Positions 35,601 to 44,007 of a DNA stretch of 64,000 nt are shown here, piece by piece. Both the position numbers and the translations under genes were made by a program. Source of the DNA: RGDT01 sp964630925 (lineage in GTDB: Bacteria; Planctomycetota; Planctomycetia; Gemmatales; Gemmataceae). The stretch spans positions 1-64,000 of the forward strand of contig CAZVZK010000045.1 of NCBI GenBank assembly GCA_964630925.1, read 5' to 3'. The notes under the pieces are model-generated. The model made no database searches and had not been told where the DNA came from. It saw only the letters and a program-made list of their open reading frames with translations. Each line of letters starts with the position of its first letter. The stretch's first letter is position 1.

Positions 35601-37599
35601 CCGCGACGGCCGCACCCTCTCCGCCGTGTCCACCTTCGGACGCCACGCCGAGGCGGTGACCGCCGTCGCCTTCTCCGCCGACGGCCGCGTGATGTACACC
35701 GCCAGCAAGGACCGCAACGTCCGCGCCTTCCCGGCGGCCTCCGAGCGCCGCCTGTGGCAGGCCACCCTCGCCGGCCACGGCGGGCAGATGTGGTTCCACC
35801 AGTTCTCGCCCGACGGCAAGTGGGTCGCCTCCGGCGGCTCCGGCAGGAGGCTCGTCGTCCGCCCCGCCTCGATGGGGGCGGCCGTGGCCAGCGTCGCCCA
35901 CGTCCCGGCGGTCTTCGCCGTCGCCCTCTCGCCCGACGGCAAGACGTTCGCCCTCGCCTGCCACGACGGCAACATCGTCCTCGCCGACGCCGCCTCCGGC
36001 AAGAGCCTCAAGCGCCTGTCCGGCCACAAGGAGCGCGTCTGGGGCGTGGCGTGGTCGCCGGATGGGAAGCAGCTCCTCAGCGCCGCCGGGTCGTGGGACA
36101 AGGACTCCGAGCCGGGCGAGGCGCGGGTGTGGGACGTGGCGTCGGGCAAGACGCTGCACACCCCCGAGGGCCTCACGTCGCGGGCGCAGTCGGCGGCGTG
36201 GTCGCCGGACGGCAAGTGGGCCGCCGTCGCCCAGTCCGACGGGCACACCCTCGTCTTCGAGACGGCGACGTGGAAGGAGACGCACACGCTCAAGGGCGAG
36301 AAACGCGACCCCGCCCGCACCGTCTCGTTCAGCCCGGACAGCGCCCTCCTCGCGGTCGGCGACCAGGGCGGCAACGTCCGCCTCTGGGAGGCCGCGACGG
36401 GCAAGGAGCGGGCGACGCTCAAGGGGCCGGTGAACGGCGTCAACTGCGTCGCGTTCTCGCCGGACGGGGCCACCATCGCCGCCACGTCGCGCCCCGTGGG
36501 CCGGCTGACGGCGGGCGAGGTGTGGCTGTTCAAGAAGGGCGACAAGGGCGAGTACGCCCCCGGCCCGGTCCTGAAGGGCCACAAGTTCCCCGTCCTGTGC
36601 TGCGCGTGGTCGTCAGACGGCAAGCGTCTGGCCTCCGGCGGCGGCATGTTCCGCCAGCCCGGCGAGGTCGTCGTCTGGGATATGCCCGCAGGCAAGCCGC
36701 TCATGACGCTCGGCGGACACCGCCACTGGGTCGAGAGCCTGGCCTTTACCAGGGACGGGAACGGCCTGATGACGGCCGGCGGTGCCAACGAGGCCGGCGA
36801 GGCGCTGCTCTGGGGCCTCGCCGACGGCGGCTGGGCCGTCGATGACTCCCACCACGGCCATAGTTGCGCCGCGTGGTCCGCCGACGGCAAGAGGCTGTAC
36901 ACGGGCGGGTTCGACAGGTCCGTCCGCGTCTGGGACGTGGCGGCGGGCAAGTGCCTTGCCGAGTGGAAGGGCGCCCACGGCGACTTCATCCGCTGGGTCG
37001 CCCCCAGCCCGGACGGCGCCCGCGTGGCGACGTGCGGCAACGACCGCCTCGTCAAGATCTGGGACGCCGCCACGGGCGAGATGCTCAAGGCGCTGCCCGC
37101 CGCGAAGCACATGACGATGACGGCGGCGTGGTCGCCGGACGGCAAGTCGCTCGCCGTCGCGACGGGCGACCCGTTCTACAAGGTGAAGGAGGGCGGCGTG
37201 GCCGTCTACGACACGGCGTCGTGGGAGGCGCGGGCCGGCGCCGAGTGGGCGGCCCACCAGGCCCAGGGGGCGGCCTTCAGCCCCGACGGCAAGTGGCTGG
37301 CCGTGGGCGGCCTCGGCGCCGACTCCGTGGCGGTCTACGACGCCGTGACCGGCAAGAAGGCCGCGACCATGAAGGGGTCGAATTCGGTGCGCTGCGTGAC
37401 GTGGTCGCGTGACGGCAGACGCCTCGCCACGGGCCACATCGCCGGCGGCATCAAGGTGTGGGACCCGGCCACGGGCCGCGAGGAGGCCGAGATGCCCGGC
37501 CACACCAAGGGCATCCTGGGGCTGGCGTTCGGCCCGGACGGGCGGCTCGGCAGCGCCAGCGACGACGGCACGGTCCGGTCGTGGGAGAAGGTGGATTGA
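32692..37599 (+). CDS. BlaR1-type M56 membrane peptidase fused to about 28 WD40 repeats
   Basis: Giant protein of 1635 aa. GTG start at 32692 after AAGGAGCG. Residues 1-50 hold two membrane helices; a Pro/Ala-rich region runs to about 145; a third helix lies near 155-175; the M56 protease motif LILHELAHLARRDHW is at about 248-262 (HExxH) with EEEACDAWVVAELPGYGAAY near 300; the fourth helix is near 363-378. After that, from about residue 420 to the end, WD40 repeats follow without a break (SPDGK...IWD units about 42 residues apart), enough for four seven-bladed propellers. In BlaR1 the domain after the last helix is outside the membrane and senses the ligand, so the propellers likely replace the penicillin sensor. 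It should cleave or signal to the BlaI protein encoded upstream. Confidence 0.93.
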   Translation: MVNLVEVGLANAAVAALLAAVALIAGRWNRRPALAHALWLLVLIKLVTPPLFRLPVPGLHHPAPPVAQAAPRATPPVVARASSRTVDTPPPAAPMRFAKIEDIGKAPLPPAMPPVATPAPVPPAVIPVAAPPAVAGPEAEDDPTPAPEPTSWVTILGVVWLAGAAFWFAVALWRIFSFHRLLRFAVPAPESLTDEVRMMAAHLGLRSAPSVWIIPGHLPPLVWSFGYARLLLPAGLLERLEAPGRSALILHELAHLARRDHWVRWVEVFASCLYWWYPVAWMARVHMRAAEEEACDAWVVAELPGYGAAYAGALLDTVDFLAGRPAPLPPVASAFGGLHRLKQRLTTIIQSPAPRTVSAGGWALLLLLAVALLPITPVRGAAPPADPVPEEKPADKPPVKAEAVRADVPQPRTMPRDPPTFRDDPRAFAGVAGGQVWAVALSPDQKTIAAVAGGTSGEGAVILFDRASGKEIACVVEAKPVRCVAYSPDGKWLATGDFDNCLKLRDPRTGETKRVLKGHTGSVNALAFSGDSKKILTASLDRTLKLWGVEKGDVIRTFDGHKDWALTVALSRDGKTAVSGSKDQTARIWDVAAGTTLHTLKGHTSWVEGVALSPDGKRAATCGHDNTIRLWDVKTGKEEKTLDGHTGIVNAAAFTKDGKALVSVSHDMTVRTWDVEAGALGKTIENHHAERIYGLALADDAAAVTGSWDRTVKVAGLDGTDEARTLQPKRYSPENTYPLSSVAVSPDGKLVAACGDERSVKILDAATGSLIRLLEGHEDAVGAVTFSPDGKTLASAGFDGTVILWDPSSGKITRKLTGHTNWVFCVAFSPNGKMLASGGYDRSVRLWDVASGEPLATLTRHKGGVRAVAYHPRGGILASAGTDKSIRIWDLAKKEEVQAIKGHEDAVRALAYAPDGRLASASEDKKVRIWDAEGKQTAETALNQDVQGLALAFTPAGRLLAASDGNSVVVRDGRTLSAVSTFGRHAEAVTAVAFSADGRVMYTASKDRNVRAFPAASERRLWQATLAGHGGQMWFHQFSPDGKWVASGGSGRRLVVRPASMGAAVASVAHVPAVFAVALSPDGKTFALACHDGNIVLADAASGKSLKRLSGHKERVWGVAWSPDGKQLLSAAGSWDKDSEPGEARVWDVASGKTLHTPEGLTSRAQSAAWSPDGKWAAVAQSDGHTLVFETATWKETHTLKGEKRDPARTVSFSPDSALLAVGDQGGNVRLWEAATGKERATLKGPVNGVNCVAFSPDGATIAATSRPVGRLTAGEVWLFKKGDKGEYAPGPVLKGHKFPVLCCAWSSDGKRLASGGGMFRQPGEVVVWDMPAGKPLMTLGGHRHWVESLAFTRDGNGLMTAGGANEAGEALLWGLADGGWAVDDSHHGHSCAAWSADGKRLYTGGFDRSVRVWDVAAGKCLAEWKGAHGDFIRWVAPSPDGARVATCGNDRLVKIWDAATGEMLKALPAAKHMTMTAAWSPDGKSLAVATGDPFYKVKEGGVAVYDTASWEARAGAEWAAHQAQGAAFSPDGKWLAVGGLGADSVAVYDAVTGKKAATMKGSNSVRCVTWSRDGRRLATGHIAGGIKVWDPATGREEAEMPGHTKGILGLAFGPDGRLGSASDDGTVRSWEKVD

Positions 37600-37602
37600 C
37601 GA

Positions 37603-37797
37603 AACCCCACCCCCTAACCCCCTCCCCGAAACGGAGAGGGGGGATCGCAAGAGTAAGAAGAGTGGCGGAGGGGAGGGTGGCGCGTCTCCTGTTGGGTAGG
37701 GTCGAATGGGTGCGGGTCACAGTACCCCACCGCTGAAAGCGATGATCCGACGGCTCCCCCTCTCCGCTTCGGGGAGGGGGTTGGGGGGTGGGGTAGA
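37603..37797. repeat. Long palindrome with CCCCTAACCCCCTCCCC arms
   Basis: Left arm 37603-37643 (AAACCCCACCCCCTAACCCC to ACGGAGAGGGGGG) pairs almost perfectly with right arm 37757-37797 (CCCCCTCTCCGCTTCGGGGA to GGTGGGGTAGA). It starts 4 bases after the stop of the WD40 gene and ends 11 bases before the start of the DUF1549 gene. The 110-base loop contains a second weaker GGGAG/CTCCC pairing. Confidence 0.88.
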
Positions 37798-37807
37798 GGT
37801 CCGCATC

Positions 37808-39376
37808 ATGAACATCATCCTGGCGCTGTCCCTGGCGCTGTCGGCCAACACAACCGACGAGGCGCGCAAGGTCGCGTCCAAGCTCGACGAGTACATCGCC
37901 GCGGGTTACGCCAAGGCGAAGGCCAAGGCGGCCCCGCTGGCCGACGACGCGGCGTTCCTGCGCCGGCTGTCGCTCGACGTGTCGGGGCGCACCCCCGCCG
38001 TCAGCGAGGCCCGCAAGTTCCTCGCCGACACGGGCGCCGAGAAGCGCGCCCGGGCGGCCGAGCGCCTGCTCGACGGCGTCGGCTACGCCAACCACATGTC
38101 GCAGATCTGGCTGGACCTGCTGCTGCCGGAGGCGAAGAGCGACCTGCAGAAGCGCTACCTGATGCTGACGATGGACCGCTGGCTCCGCAAGCAGCTCATC
38201 GACAACGTGCCCTACGACAAGATGGTGCGCCAGCTCGTGTCGATGCCCCTGCCGCGCCGCGACGCGATGGAGATCTACCAGGACTCGTTCCGGGGCGGCC
38301 CCGGCGGCGACACGCCCATCAACTTCTACCTCGCCAAGCTCGGCAAGGCCGACGACATCGCCGCCGCCGTCTCGCGGCTGTTCCTGGGCGTGCGGCTGGA
38401 GTGCGCCCAGTGCCACGACCACCCGTTCGGCAAGTGGAAGCGGGAGGAGTTCTGGAGCCAGGCCGCCTTCTTCGCGGGCATCAAGGGGCCGATGGACATG
38501 TTCAACGGGCAGCTCAGTGAGGTGGGCGACCGCCGCGAGCTGGCCATCCCCAACACCGACCGCGTGGCCCAGGCCCGCTTCCTGGACGGCAAGACGCCGA
38601 GGTGGAAGTTCAAGACGAGCGCCCGCACCACCCTGGCCGACTGGATGACCGCCAAGGACAACCCGTTCTTCGCCAAGGCGCTGGTCAACCGCATGTGGGC
38701 GCACTTCTTCGGCGTCGGCCTGGTGGACCCGGTGGACGACATCGTCGATGACAACCCGGCCTCGCACCCCGAGCTGCTCGACTACCTGGCGAAGGAGTTC
38801 GCCGCCCACGACTTCGACCTGAAGTTCCTCATCAAGGCCATCGTCCTGAGCCGCACCTACCAGCTCTCCAGCAAGGTGCCGGCGGGCGAGAAGGCGGCGG
38901 ACACGCGGCTGTTCGCGCGGATGCCGGTCAAGGGCCTGACGGGCGAGCAGCTCTACGCCAGCCTGGGCGTCGCCACCGGCGTGCCCGACAGGGAGGGCAT
39001 GCAGCAGCGCGTCTTCTCGTTCGGGTCACAGCGGCAGGCGTTCCTCGACCAGTTCACCGAGCAGGAGCGCAGGACGGAGTACCACACCGCCATCCCGCAG
39101 GCGCTGGTGATGATGAACAGCCCGCTGGTGGCGCAGGCCACCAACCCCGACCAGGGCCGGCTGCTCGGCGCCGTGGTGGATGCCCCGTACCTCGACACGG
39201 CGGGCAAGATCGAGACTCTGTTCCTGGCCGCCCTGTCGCGCAAGCCGACCCCCGCCGAGGCGGCGAAGTTCCTGGCCCACGCCCGCAAGGGCGGCAGCAA
39301 GGCCACGGAGCGCAAGGCGCTGGGCGACGTCTTCTGGGCCCTGCTGAATAGCACCGAGTTTATGTTTAATCACTGA
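37808..39376 (+). CDS. DUF1549/DUF1553 domain protein
   Basis: Planctomycete secreted protein of 522 aa. ATG 37808 gives a signal peptide (MNIILALSLALSA). DUF1549: FLRRLSLDVSGRTPAVSEAR, then VECAQCHDHPF-like LECAQCHDHPFGKWKREEFW with a CxxCH motif near residue 200 that could hold haem or metal. DUF1553: PFFAKALVNRMWAHFFGVGL, DDNPASHPELLDYLAKEFA, FLIKAIVLSRTYQLSS, then the C-terminal RKPTPAE and ALLNSTEFMFNH. These proteins are encoded beside DUF1501 genes in planctomycetes, as here, and are thought to act in surface polysaccharide or sulfatase-related catabolism; the function is unproven. Confidence 0.94.
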   Translation: MNIILALSLALSANTTDEARKVASKLDEYIAAGYAKAKAKAAPLADDAAFLRRLSLDVSGRTPAVSEARKFLADTGAEKRARAAERLLDGVGYANHMSQIWLDLLLPEAKSDLQKRYLMLTMDRWLRKQLIDNVPYDKMVRQLVSMPLPRRDAMEIYQDSFRGGPGGDTPINFYLAKLGKADDIAAAVSRLFLGVRLECAQCHDHPFGKWKREEFWSQAAFFAGIKGPMDMFNGQLSEVGDRRELAIPNTDRVAQARFLDGKTPRWKFKTSARTTLADWMTAKDNPFFAKALVNRMWAHFFGVGLVDPVDDIVDDNPASHPELLDYLAKEFAAHDFDLKFLIKAIVLSRTYQLSSKVPAGEKAADTRLFARMPVKGLTGEQLYASLGVATGVPDREGMQQRVFSFGSQRQAFLDQFTEQERRTEYHTAIPQALVMMNSPLVAQATNPDQGRLLGAVVDAPYLDTAGKIETLFLAALSRKPTPAEAAKFLAHARKGGSKATERKALGDVFWALLNSTEFMFNH

Positions 39377-39503
39377 CAGTTTTCAGTTTTCAGTTTTCAG
39401 TTTTCAGGGAACAGCCGGGCCCACTGGGTCCGGACAAACCCTGGAGACGCCAACTGAAAACTGAAAACTGAAAACTGAAAACTGAAAACTGAAAACTGAA
39501 AAC
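39377..39503. repeat. Palindrome with (CAGTTTT)n / (CTGAAAA)n arms
   Basis: Left arm: four to five tandem CAGTTTT units (39377-39407), beginning one base after the DUF1549 stop. Right arm: about seven tandem CTGAAAA units (39452-39503). The 44-base loop holds GGGCCCACTGGGTCC. The two arms differ in copy number, so the units expand or contract. It separates two genes that otherwise form an operon and ends 23 bases before the DUF1501 start. Confidence 0.93.
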
Positions 39504-39525
39504 GAAGGATCGGGAGATAGGCACC

Positions 39526-40842
39526 ATGTTGACCCGCAGGGATTGGCTCACGCTCTCCGCCGCCGGCGTCCTCGGCGGCTCCGTCTCCGGCTGGCTGGGC
39601 CGGCTCGCCGCCGCGGCGGCCCCCGCCAAGGCCCGCAAACGCTCGTGCATCCTGCTGTGGATGAACGGCGGGCCGTCCACCATCGACATGTTCGACCTGA
39701 AGGTCGGCCACAAGAACGGCGGCTCCTTCAAGGAGGTCGACACCGCCGTCCCAGGCGTGAAGGTCGGCGAGCACCTGCCCAAGCTGGCGAAGCAGATGAA
39801 GGACCTGGCGGTCATCCGCTCGATGGCCACCAAGGAGGGCGACCACACCCGCGCGACGTACCACATGCGCACGGGGTACCTGCCGCAGGGGTCGATCCAC
39901 TACCCGGCGATGGGGTCGTTCTTGAGCAAGGAGCTGGGGGACGCCGACGCCGCCCTGCCCAACTTCGTGAGCATCGCCGCCTCCCCGTTCCTCAGCCCGC
40001 AGGCGTACGGCCCCGGCTTCCTCGGGCCGGAGCACGCCCCCCTCATGATCGCCAGCCAGCTGGGCTTCGGCGGCGTGGCCGGCTACGCGGACGCCCTCAA
40101 GGTGCCCAACCTCAGCCCGCCCGCCGGCGTCTCCGAAAGTGACTTCTCCACCCGCCTCGACCTCACCAAGGGCTTGCAGGAGGACTTCGCCGAGGGCCGG
40201 CCCGGCCTCGCCAGCGCCAGCCACCGGGCGGCGTACGGCCGCGCGGTGCGCCTGATGAAGACCGACGCCCGCAAGGCGTTCAACCTCGAGGAGGAGAAGC
40301 CGGCGTTGCGCGACGCCTACGGGCGCAACCTGTTCGGCCAGGGCTGCCTTCTGGCCCGCCGCCTCATCGAGCGTGGCGTGCCGTTCGTCGAGGTCACGCA
40401 CTCGGGGACCAACGGCATCGGCTGGGACACCCACTTCAACAACTTCAACCTGGTCCGCGGCCTGTGCCAGACCCTCGACCCGGCCTGGGCCACGCTGATG
40501 AGCGACCTCAAGGACCGCGGCCTGCTCGACAGCACGCTCATCGTTTGGATGGGCGAGTTCGGGCGCACGCCGCAGATCAACCCGCAGGGCGGCCGCGACC
40601 ACTTCCCCAACGCCTGGGCGGCGGTCCTGGGCGGCGGCGGCATCAAGGGCGGCCAGGCCTACGGCTCCACCACCCGCGACGGCATGAAGGTGGACAAGGA
40701 CCCCGTCAGCGTGCCCAACTTCATGGCCACCGTCGTCTCGGCCCTCGGCCTCGACCCGACGAAGCAGAACATGAGCAACGTCGGACGGCCCATCCGCCTC
40801 GCCGACGCCGGCGCCAAGCCCGTCAAGGAGGTGCTCGCGTGA
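39526..40842 (+). CDS. DUF1501 family protein
   Basis: Tat-exported protein of 438 aa related to alkaline-phosphatase-superfamily sulfatases. The N-terminus MLTRRDWLTLSAAGVLGG is a twin-arginine signal. SCILLWMNGGPSTIDMFDLK near residue 40 is the family signature; later HLPKLAKQMKDLAVIRSM, GLLDSTLIVWMGEFGRTP near 335 and GRDHFPNAWAAVLGGGGIKGG near 355 match the C-terminal metal-site region. Paired with the upstream DUF1549 gene and overlapping the downstream EF-hand gene by 4 bases (GTGA). Confidence 0.95.
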   Translation: MLTRRDWLTLSAAGVLGGSVSGWLGRLAAAAAPAKARKRSCILLWMNGGPSTIDMFDLKVGHKNGGSFKEVDTAVPGVKVGEHLPKLAKQMKDLAVIRSMATKEGDHTRATYHMRTGYLPQGSIHYPAMGSFLSKELGDADAALPNFVSIAASPFLSPQAYGPGFLGPEHAPLMIASQLGFGGVAGYADALKVPNLSPPAGVSESDFSTRLDLTKGLQEDFAEGRPGLASASHRAAYGRAVRLMKTDARKAFNLEEEKPALRDAYGRNLFGQGCLLARRLIERGVPFVEVTHSGTNGIGWDTHFNNFNLVRGLCQTLDPAWATLMSDLKDRGLLDSTLIVWMGEFGRTPQINPQGGRDHFPNAWAAVLGGGGIKGGQAYGSTTRDGMKVDKDPVSVPNFMATVVSALGLDPTKQNMSNVGRPIRLADAGAKPVKEVLA

Positions 40843-42545
40843 GGGCCCTCTTCCTCCTGCTCGCCGCCGCCGCCACGGCCACGGCGTCCGCCCCGCCCAC
40901 CACGGTCATCCGCTCGCCGGACCAGCTCGACTACGTGTTGATGCTCGACGGGCGGCCGGTCACCGTCCGGCTGCATCTGCGTGCCGGCGAGAGGCCCTAT
41001 GACGGCGCGATGGCCGACTGGGCCGCCCGCCTGTTCAAGTGGTTCGACCGCGACGGCGACGGCTATCTGTCCGGGGCCGAGGCCGCCCGCCTCCTCCCGG
41101 CGGACAGGCTGAACTTCCTCGCCCGGGGCAGCATCCGCGGCGACCGCCCGCCGTCGGTCCCCTTCGCCGGCCTCGACAAGGACAAGGACGGCAAGGTGTC
41201 GCCCGGCGAGTTCCGCGCCTTCCTGTCGCGCGGCTTCCCCGCGTTGACGGTGAATTCGCAGACGTTCCGGGCCGACCAGTCCGCCCGTGTCAACGACGCC
41301 CTCTGGAGGCGTCTCGACGCCGACGGCGACGGGCGTCTCACCGAGGCCGAGCTGGCCAAGCTCCCGGCGCTCGTCGCGAGGCTGGACGAGAACGAGGACG
41401 AGATGCTCTCCGAGGCCGAGCTGCTGCAGGAGGGGAGTGACGTGTACGGCTTCGCCCCGCGCCCCGTGCGGCCGGGCGGCCCGCCGCCGCAGGTCCTCGT
41501 CCGCATGGGCGAGGTGCCCGCCGGCCAGGTGGCGGCGATGCTCGTGCGCGAGTACGGCAAGGGCAAGCGCTCGAAGCTGACGCGCGAGGACATCGGACTG
41601 GACGAGGCCGAATTCGCCGCCCTGGATCTGGACCGCGACGGCAAGCTCGACGCCCGCGAGCTGGAGCGGTTCGTCCTGCGTGAGCCGGACCTGACGTTCC
41701 GCGCCCGCGTCGGCACCATGACCGGCGCCGCCGGCATCATCGACGGCCTGGGCCTGGGGCCGCGCATGGGCCTCTCACCCCAGCGCGTCGCCCTGCTGAC
41801 CCCGTCCGGCAAGGGCCTGACGAGGGGCCTGTCGCGCCTGTCGCCCGACATGGTCCGCCTGAAGCGCGGCCAGACCGAGGTCGAGATCATGGCGTCGGCG
41901 GGTCAGCGCGTCAACCGGGGCGGCGCCCGCAACTTCTACCTGCAGAACTTCGACTCCCTCCTCCAGGACAAGGCCAAGGGGCTGACCCGCGCCCAGGCGG
42001 AGGAGAACGTCTACATCGCCGGCCTGTTCTCGCCGGCGGACCGGAACGCCGACGGCCTGCTGGAGCGCAAGGAGCTGACCGACTTCCTCGCCCTCGTCGG
42101 CGAGGGGTCGTCGGCCTCGGTGACGCTCACCCTGGACGACGGCGGACGCAGCCTGTTCTCCGTGATCGACACCAACCTGAACGGCCAGCTCTCGGTGCGC
42201 GAGATGCGGACGGCGTGGTCGCGCGTCAAGGGGCTTTGCAAGGGCGGCAAGGGGCTGGCCCGCGAGGACCTGCCGCGGCGCGTGCGCATCGACCTCACCG
42301 AGGGCGAGAACTTTAACCGTGGCGTGCCGGTGGCGGTGGGCGGGCCGAGGCCGCTGTCGATGTTCGTCGGGGCGGCCCCGGCCTGGTTCGCTAAGATGGA
42401 CCGCAACGGCGACGGGGACATCTCGGCCTCCGAGTGGCTCGGCTCCGAGGAGGAGTTCAAGCGCCTCGACCTCGACGGCGACGGCCTGTTGAGCGTCGCC
42501 GAGGCGATGAAGGCCGGCACCCCCGACCCCACCAAGAAGAAGTGA
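40839..42545 (+). CDS. Secreted multi-EF-hand protein
   Basis: Protein of 568 aa. Start GTG 40839 overlaps the DUF1501 stop (GTGA), giving a signal peptide (MRALFLLLAAAATATASA). EF-hand loops with DxDGDG spacing lie near residues 67 (FDRDGDGYLSGAEA), 110 (LDKDKDGKVSPGEF), 160 (LDADGDGRLTEAEL), 182 (LDENEDEMLSEAEL), 265 (LDLDRDGKLDARELE), 400 (ADRNADGLLERKEL), 445 (IDTNLNGQLSVREM), 525 (MDRNGDGDISASEW) and 548 (LDLDGDGLLSVAEA). Probably a calcium-dependent secreted or wall-bound partner of the DUF1549/DUF1501 proteins; translational coupling supports this. Confidence 0.92.
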   Translation: MRALFLLLAAAATATASAPPTTVIRSPDQLDYVLMLDGRPVTVRLHLRAGERPYDGAMADWAARLFKWFDRDGDGYLSGAEAARLLPADRLNFLARGSIRGDRPPSVPFAGLDKDKDGKVSPGEFRAFLSRGFPALTVNSQTFRADQSARVNDALWRRLDADGDGRLTEAELAKLPALVARLDENEDEMLSEAELLQEGSDVYGFAPRPVRPGGPPPQVLVRMGEVPAGQVAAMLVREYGKGKRSKLTREDIGLDEAEFAALDLDRDGKLDARELERFVLREPDLTFRARVGTMTGAAGIIDGLGLGPRMGLSPQRVALLTPSGKGLTRGLSRLSPDMVRLKRGQTEVEIMASAGQRVNRGGARNFYLQNFDSLLQDKAKGLTRAQAEENVYIAGLFSPADRNADGLLERKELTDFLALVGEGSSASVTLTLDDGGRSLFSVIDTNLNGQLSVREMRTAWSRVKGLCKGGKGLAREDLPRRVRIDLTEGENFNRGVPVAVGGPRPLSMFVGAAPAWFAKMDRNGDGDISASEWLGSEEEFKRLDLDGDGLLSVAEAMKAGTPDPTKKK

Positions 42546-42552
42546 GGCACGC

Positions 42553-43002
42553 ATGACCGCACTGCTGATCGTCCTGGCGTTCGCCGCCGACCCCGACCCG
42601 GAGCCGGGCGCGAAGTTCGACGCCAAGCTGGGGCGCGCCGACAAGTTCGCGTCGAAGGTGGAGAAGGGCGTGACCGTCTGGGAGGTCAGCGGGGGCGGGG
42701 GCATCGGCAACGCGACGGTGACGTTGAAGGCGGGCGAGGCGCCGAAGAAGGTGGTCGTCCGCCTGCCGGGGCTGTCGAACCTGGAGATGTTCAGCATCAC
42801 CGCCGGCGGGGCGTCCGGCAACGTGCGTCTGGGCTCGACGGCGTACTTCACCGCGAAGGGGGGGGCGACGAAGGAGGCCGCCACCCTCACCCTCACCGCC
42901 CGGAGCGGCAAGGACTGCGTGGAGGTGGAGATCGTGACCAAGGAGGCCCCCAAGGAGTGGGTCTTCAACTGGATCAACGAGTATCGCCGGATCCGCGGAT
43001 GA
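42553..43002 (+). CDS. Hypothetical secreted protein of the DUF1501 operon
   Basis: Protein of 149 aa, 7 bases after the EF-hand gene. A short hydrophobic start (MTALLIVLAFAADP) may be a signal peptide. The rest is a beta-rich domain: TVWEVSGGGGIGNATVTLKA, KVVVRLPGLSNLEMFSITAG and CVEVEIVTKEAPKEWVFNW. No family recognised. It is coupled to the SDR gene by ATGA. Confidence 0.7.
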   Translation: MTALLIVLAFAADPDPEPGAKFDAKLGRADKFASKVEKGVTVWEVSGGGGIGNATVTLKAGEAPKKVVVRLPGLSNLEMFSITAGGASGNVRLGSTAYFTAKGGATKEAATLTLTARSGKDCVEVEIVTKEAPKEWVFNWINEYRRIRG

Positions 43003-43748
43003 GCGATCCGTTCTCCCTCGCCGGGATGCGCGTCGTCGTCACCGGGGCGACGCGCGGGATCGGCCTGGCCACGGCCCGGGCCCTCGCGGCGCGCGGCGCC
43101 GCCGTGTGCGTCACGGGGCGCAAGGCCGACACCGTCGCCGCCGCCGCCGCGCAGGTGCCCGACGCCGTCGGACGTGTCTGCCACCAGGGCGACATCGCCG
43201 CCGTCGAGGCGATGTTCGCGTCGCTCGACGCGGACGGTTTCTCCCCGGACGCGGTGGTCGTGAACGCGGCGACGAATCCGGTGATGGGGCCGCTGATCGA
43301 CATCGACGCCGACGCCTGGCGCAAGATCCTCGACGTGAACCTGACGGGGGCGTTGTGGACGGCGCGGTGCGCGGCGCGGCGGATGCTCGCGCGGGGGCAG
43401 GGGAGCATCGTGTTCGTGGCGAGCGTGGCGGGGCTGGAGCCGATCCCCGGCCTGGGGGCGTACAGCACGAGCAAGGCGGGGCTGCTGGGGCTGATGCGTG
43501 CATTGGCGCGCGAGCTGGGGCCGGGCGGGGTGCGGGTGAACGCCATCGCACCGGGCCTCGTGGAGACGAGGTTCGCCGGCGCGTTGTTCGCCGACCGGGC
43601 GGCGTACGACGGCATCATGGCCAAGGTGCCGCTGGGGCGGCACGGGCAGCCGGAGGACATCGCGGGTGCGGCGGTCTTCCTGTGTTCGGCGGCGTCGGCC
43701 TACGTCACGGGACAGACGCTGGTGGTGGACGGCGGCGGCCGCGTGTGA
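42999..43748 (+). CDS. Short-chain dehydrogenase/reductase
   Basis: NAD(P)-dependent SDR of 249 aa, ATG 42999 overlapping the preceding stop. Rossmann motif VVVTGATRGIGLATARAL; NAATNP in place of NNAG; catalytic Ser in FVASVAGLEP, Tyr and Lys in YSTSKAG; PGLVETRF after the active site; C-terminal ASAYVTGQTLVVDGGG typical of 3-oxoacyl-ACP reductase-like members. The Arg after TGA-T and the CVTGRKADT end of beta 2 hint at NADP. Substrate unknown. Confidence 0.94.
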   Translation: MSDPFSLAGMRVVVTGATRGIGLATARALAARGAAVCVTGRKADTVAAAAAQVPDAVGRVCHQGDIAAVEAMFASLDADGFSPDAVVVNAATNPVMGPLIDIDADAWRKILDVNLTGALWTARCAARRMLARGQGSIVFVASVAGLEPIPGLGAYSTSKAGLLGLMRALARELGPGGVRVNAIAPGLVETRFAGALFADRAAYDGIMAKVPLGRHGQPEDIAGAAVFLCSAASAYVTGQTLVVDGGGRV

Positions 43749-44007
43749 CGTGGCGGCGGGGCCAAGCTTCCGGGCCCTCCGGTCCGCCTGTTGGGGGTGT
43801 GATCCCGGGTCGGGTTGGATCGTTCCCTCCGGGCGATGCACATGCTGGCCGGGCCCGCGGCCCGGCGGCAGGCAGGCAGCCTGCCCTACGCGACGGATCA
43901 ACGCGGTACGGTATGATTTCGACACGACCCGGGATGGCGGCCCCGCCCCGTGCCGTCCGGCTCGCCGCCGGTACAATGGCCCGGCGTGCCAACCGGGAGG
44001 GCCCATG

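Noticed and set aside
32614..36582. Minus-strand open frame of 1322 codons opposite the WD40 gene
   Set aside because: It mirrors the WD40 gene codon by codon (high-GC third positions remove stops on the opposite strand), is extremely Gly/Ala/Val/Arg-rich and has no start signal.
39377..39503. CRISPR-like regular repeats
   Set aside because: Units are 7 bases with no spacers, and the two halves are complementary; no cas genes in the window.
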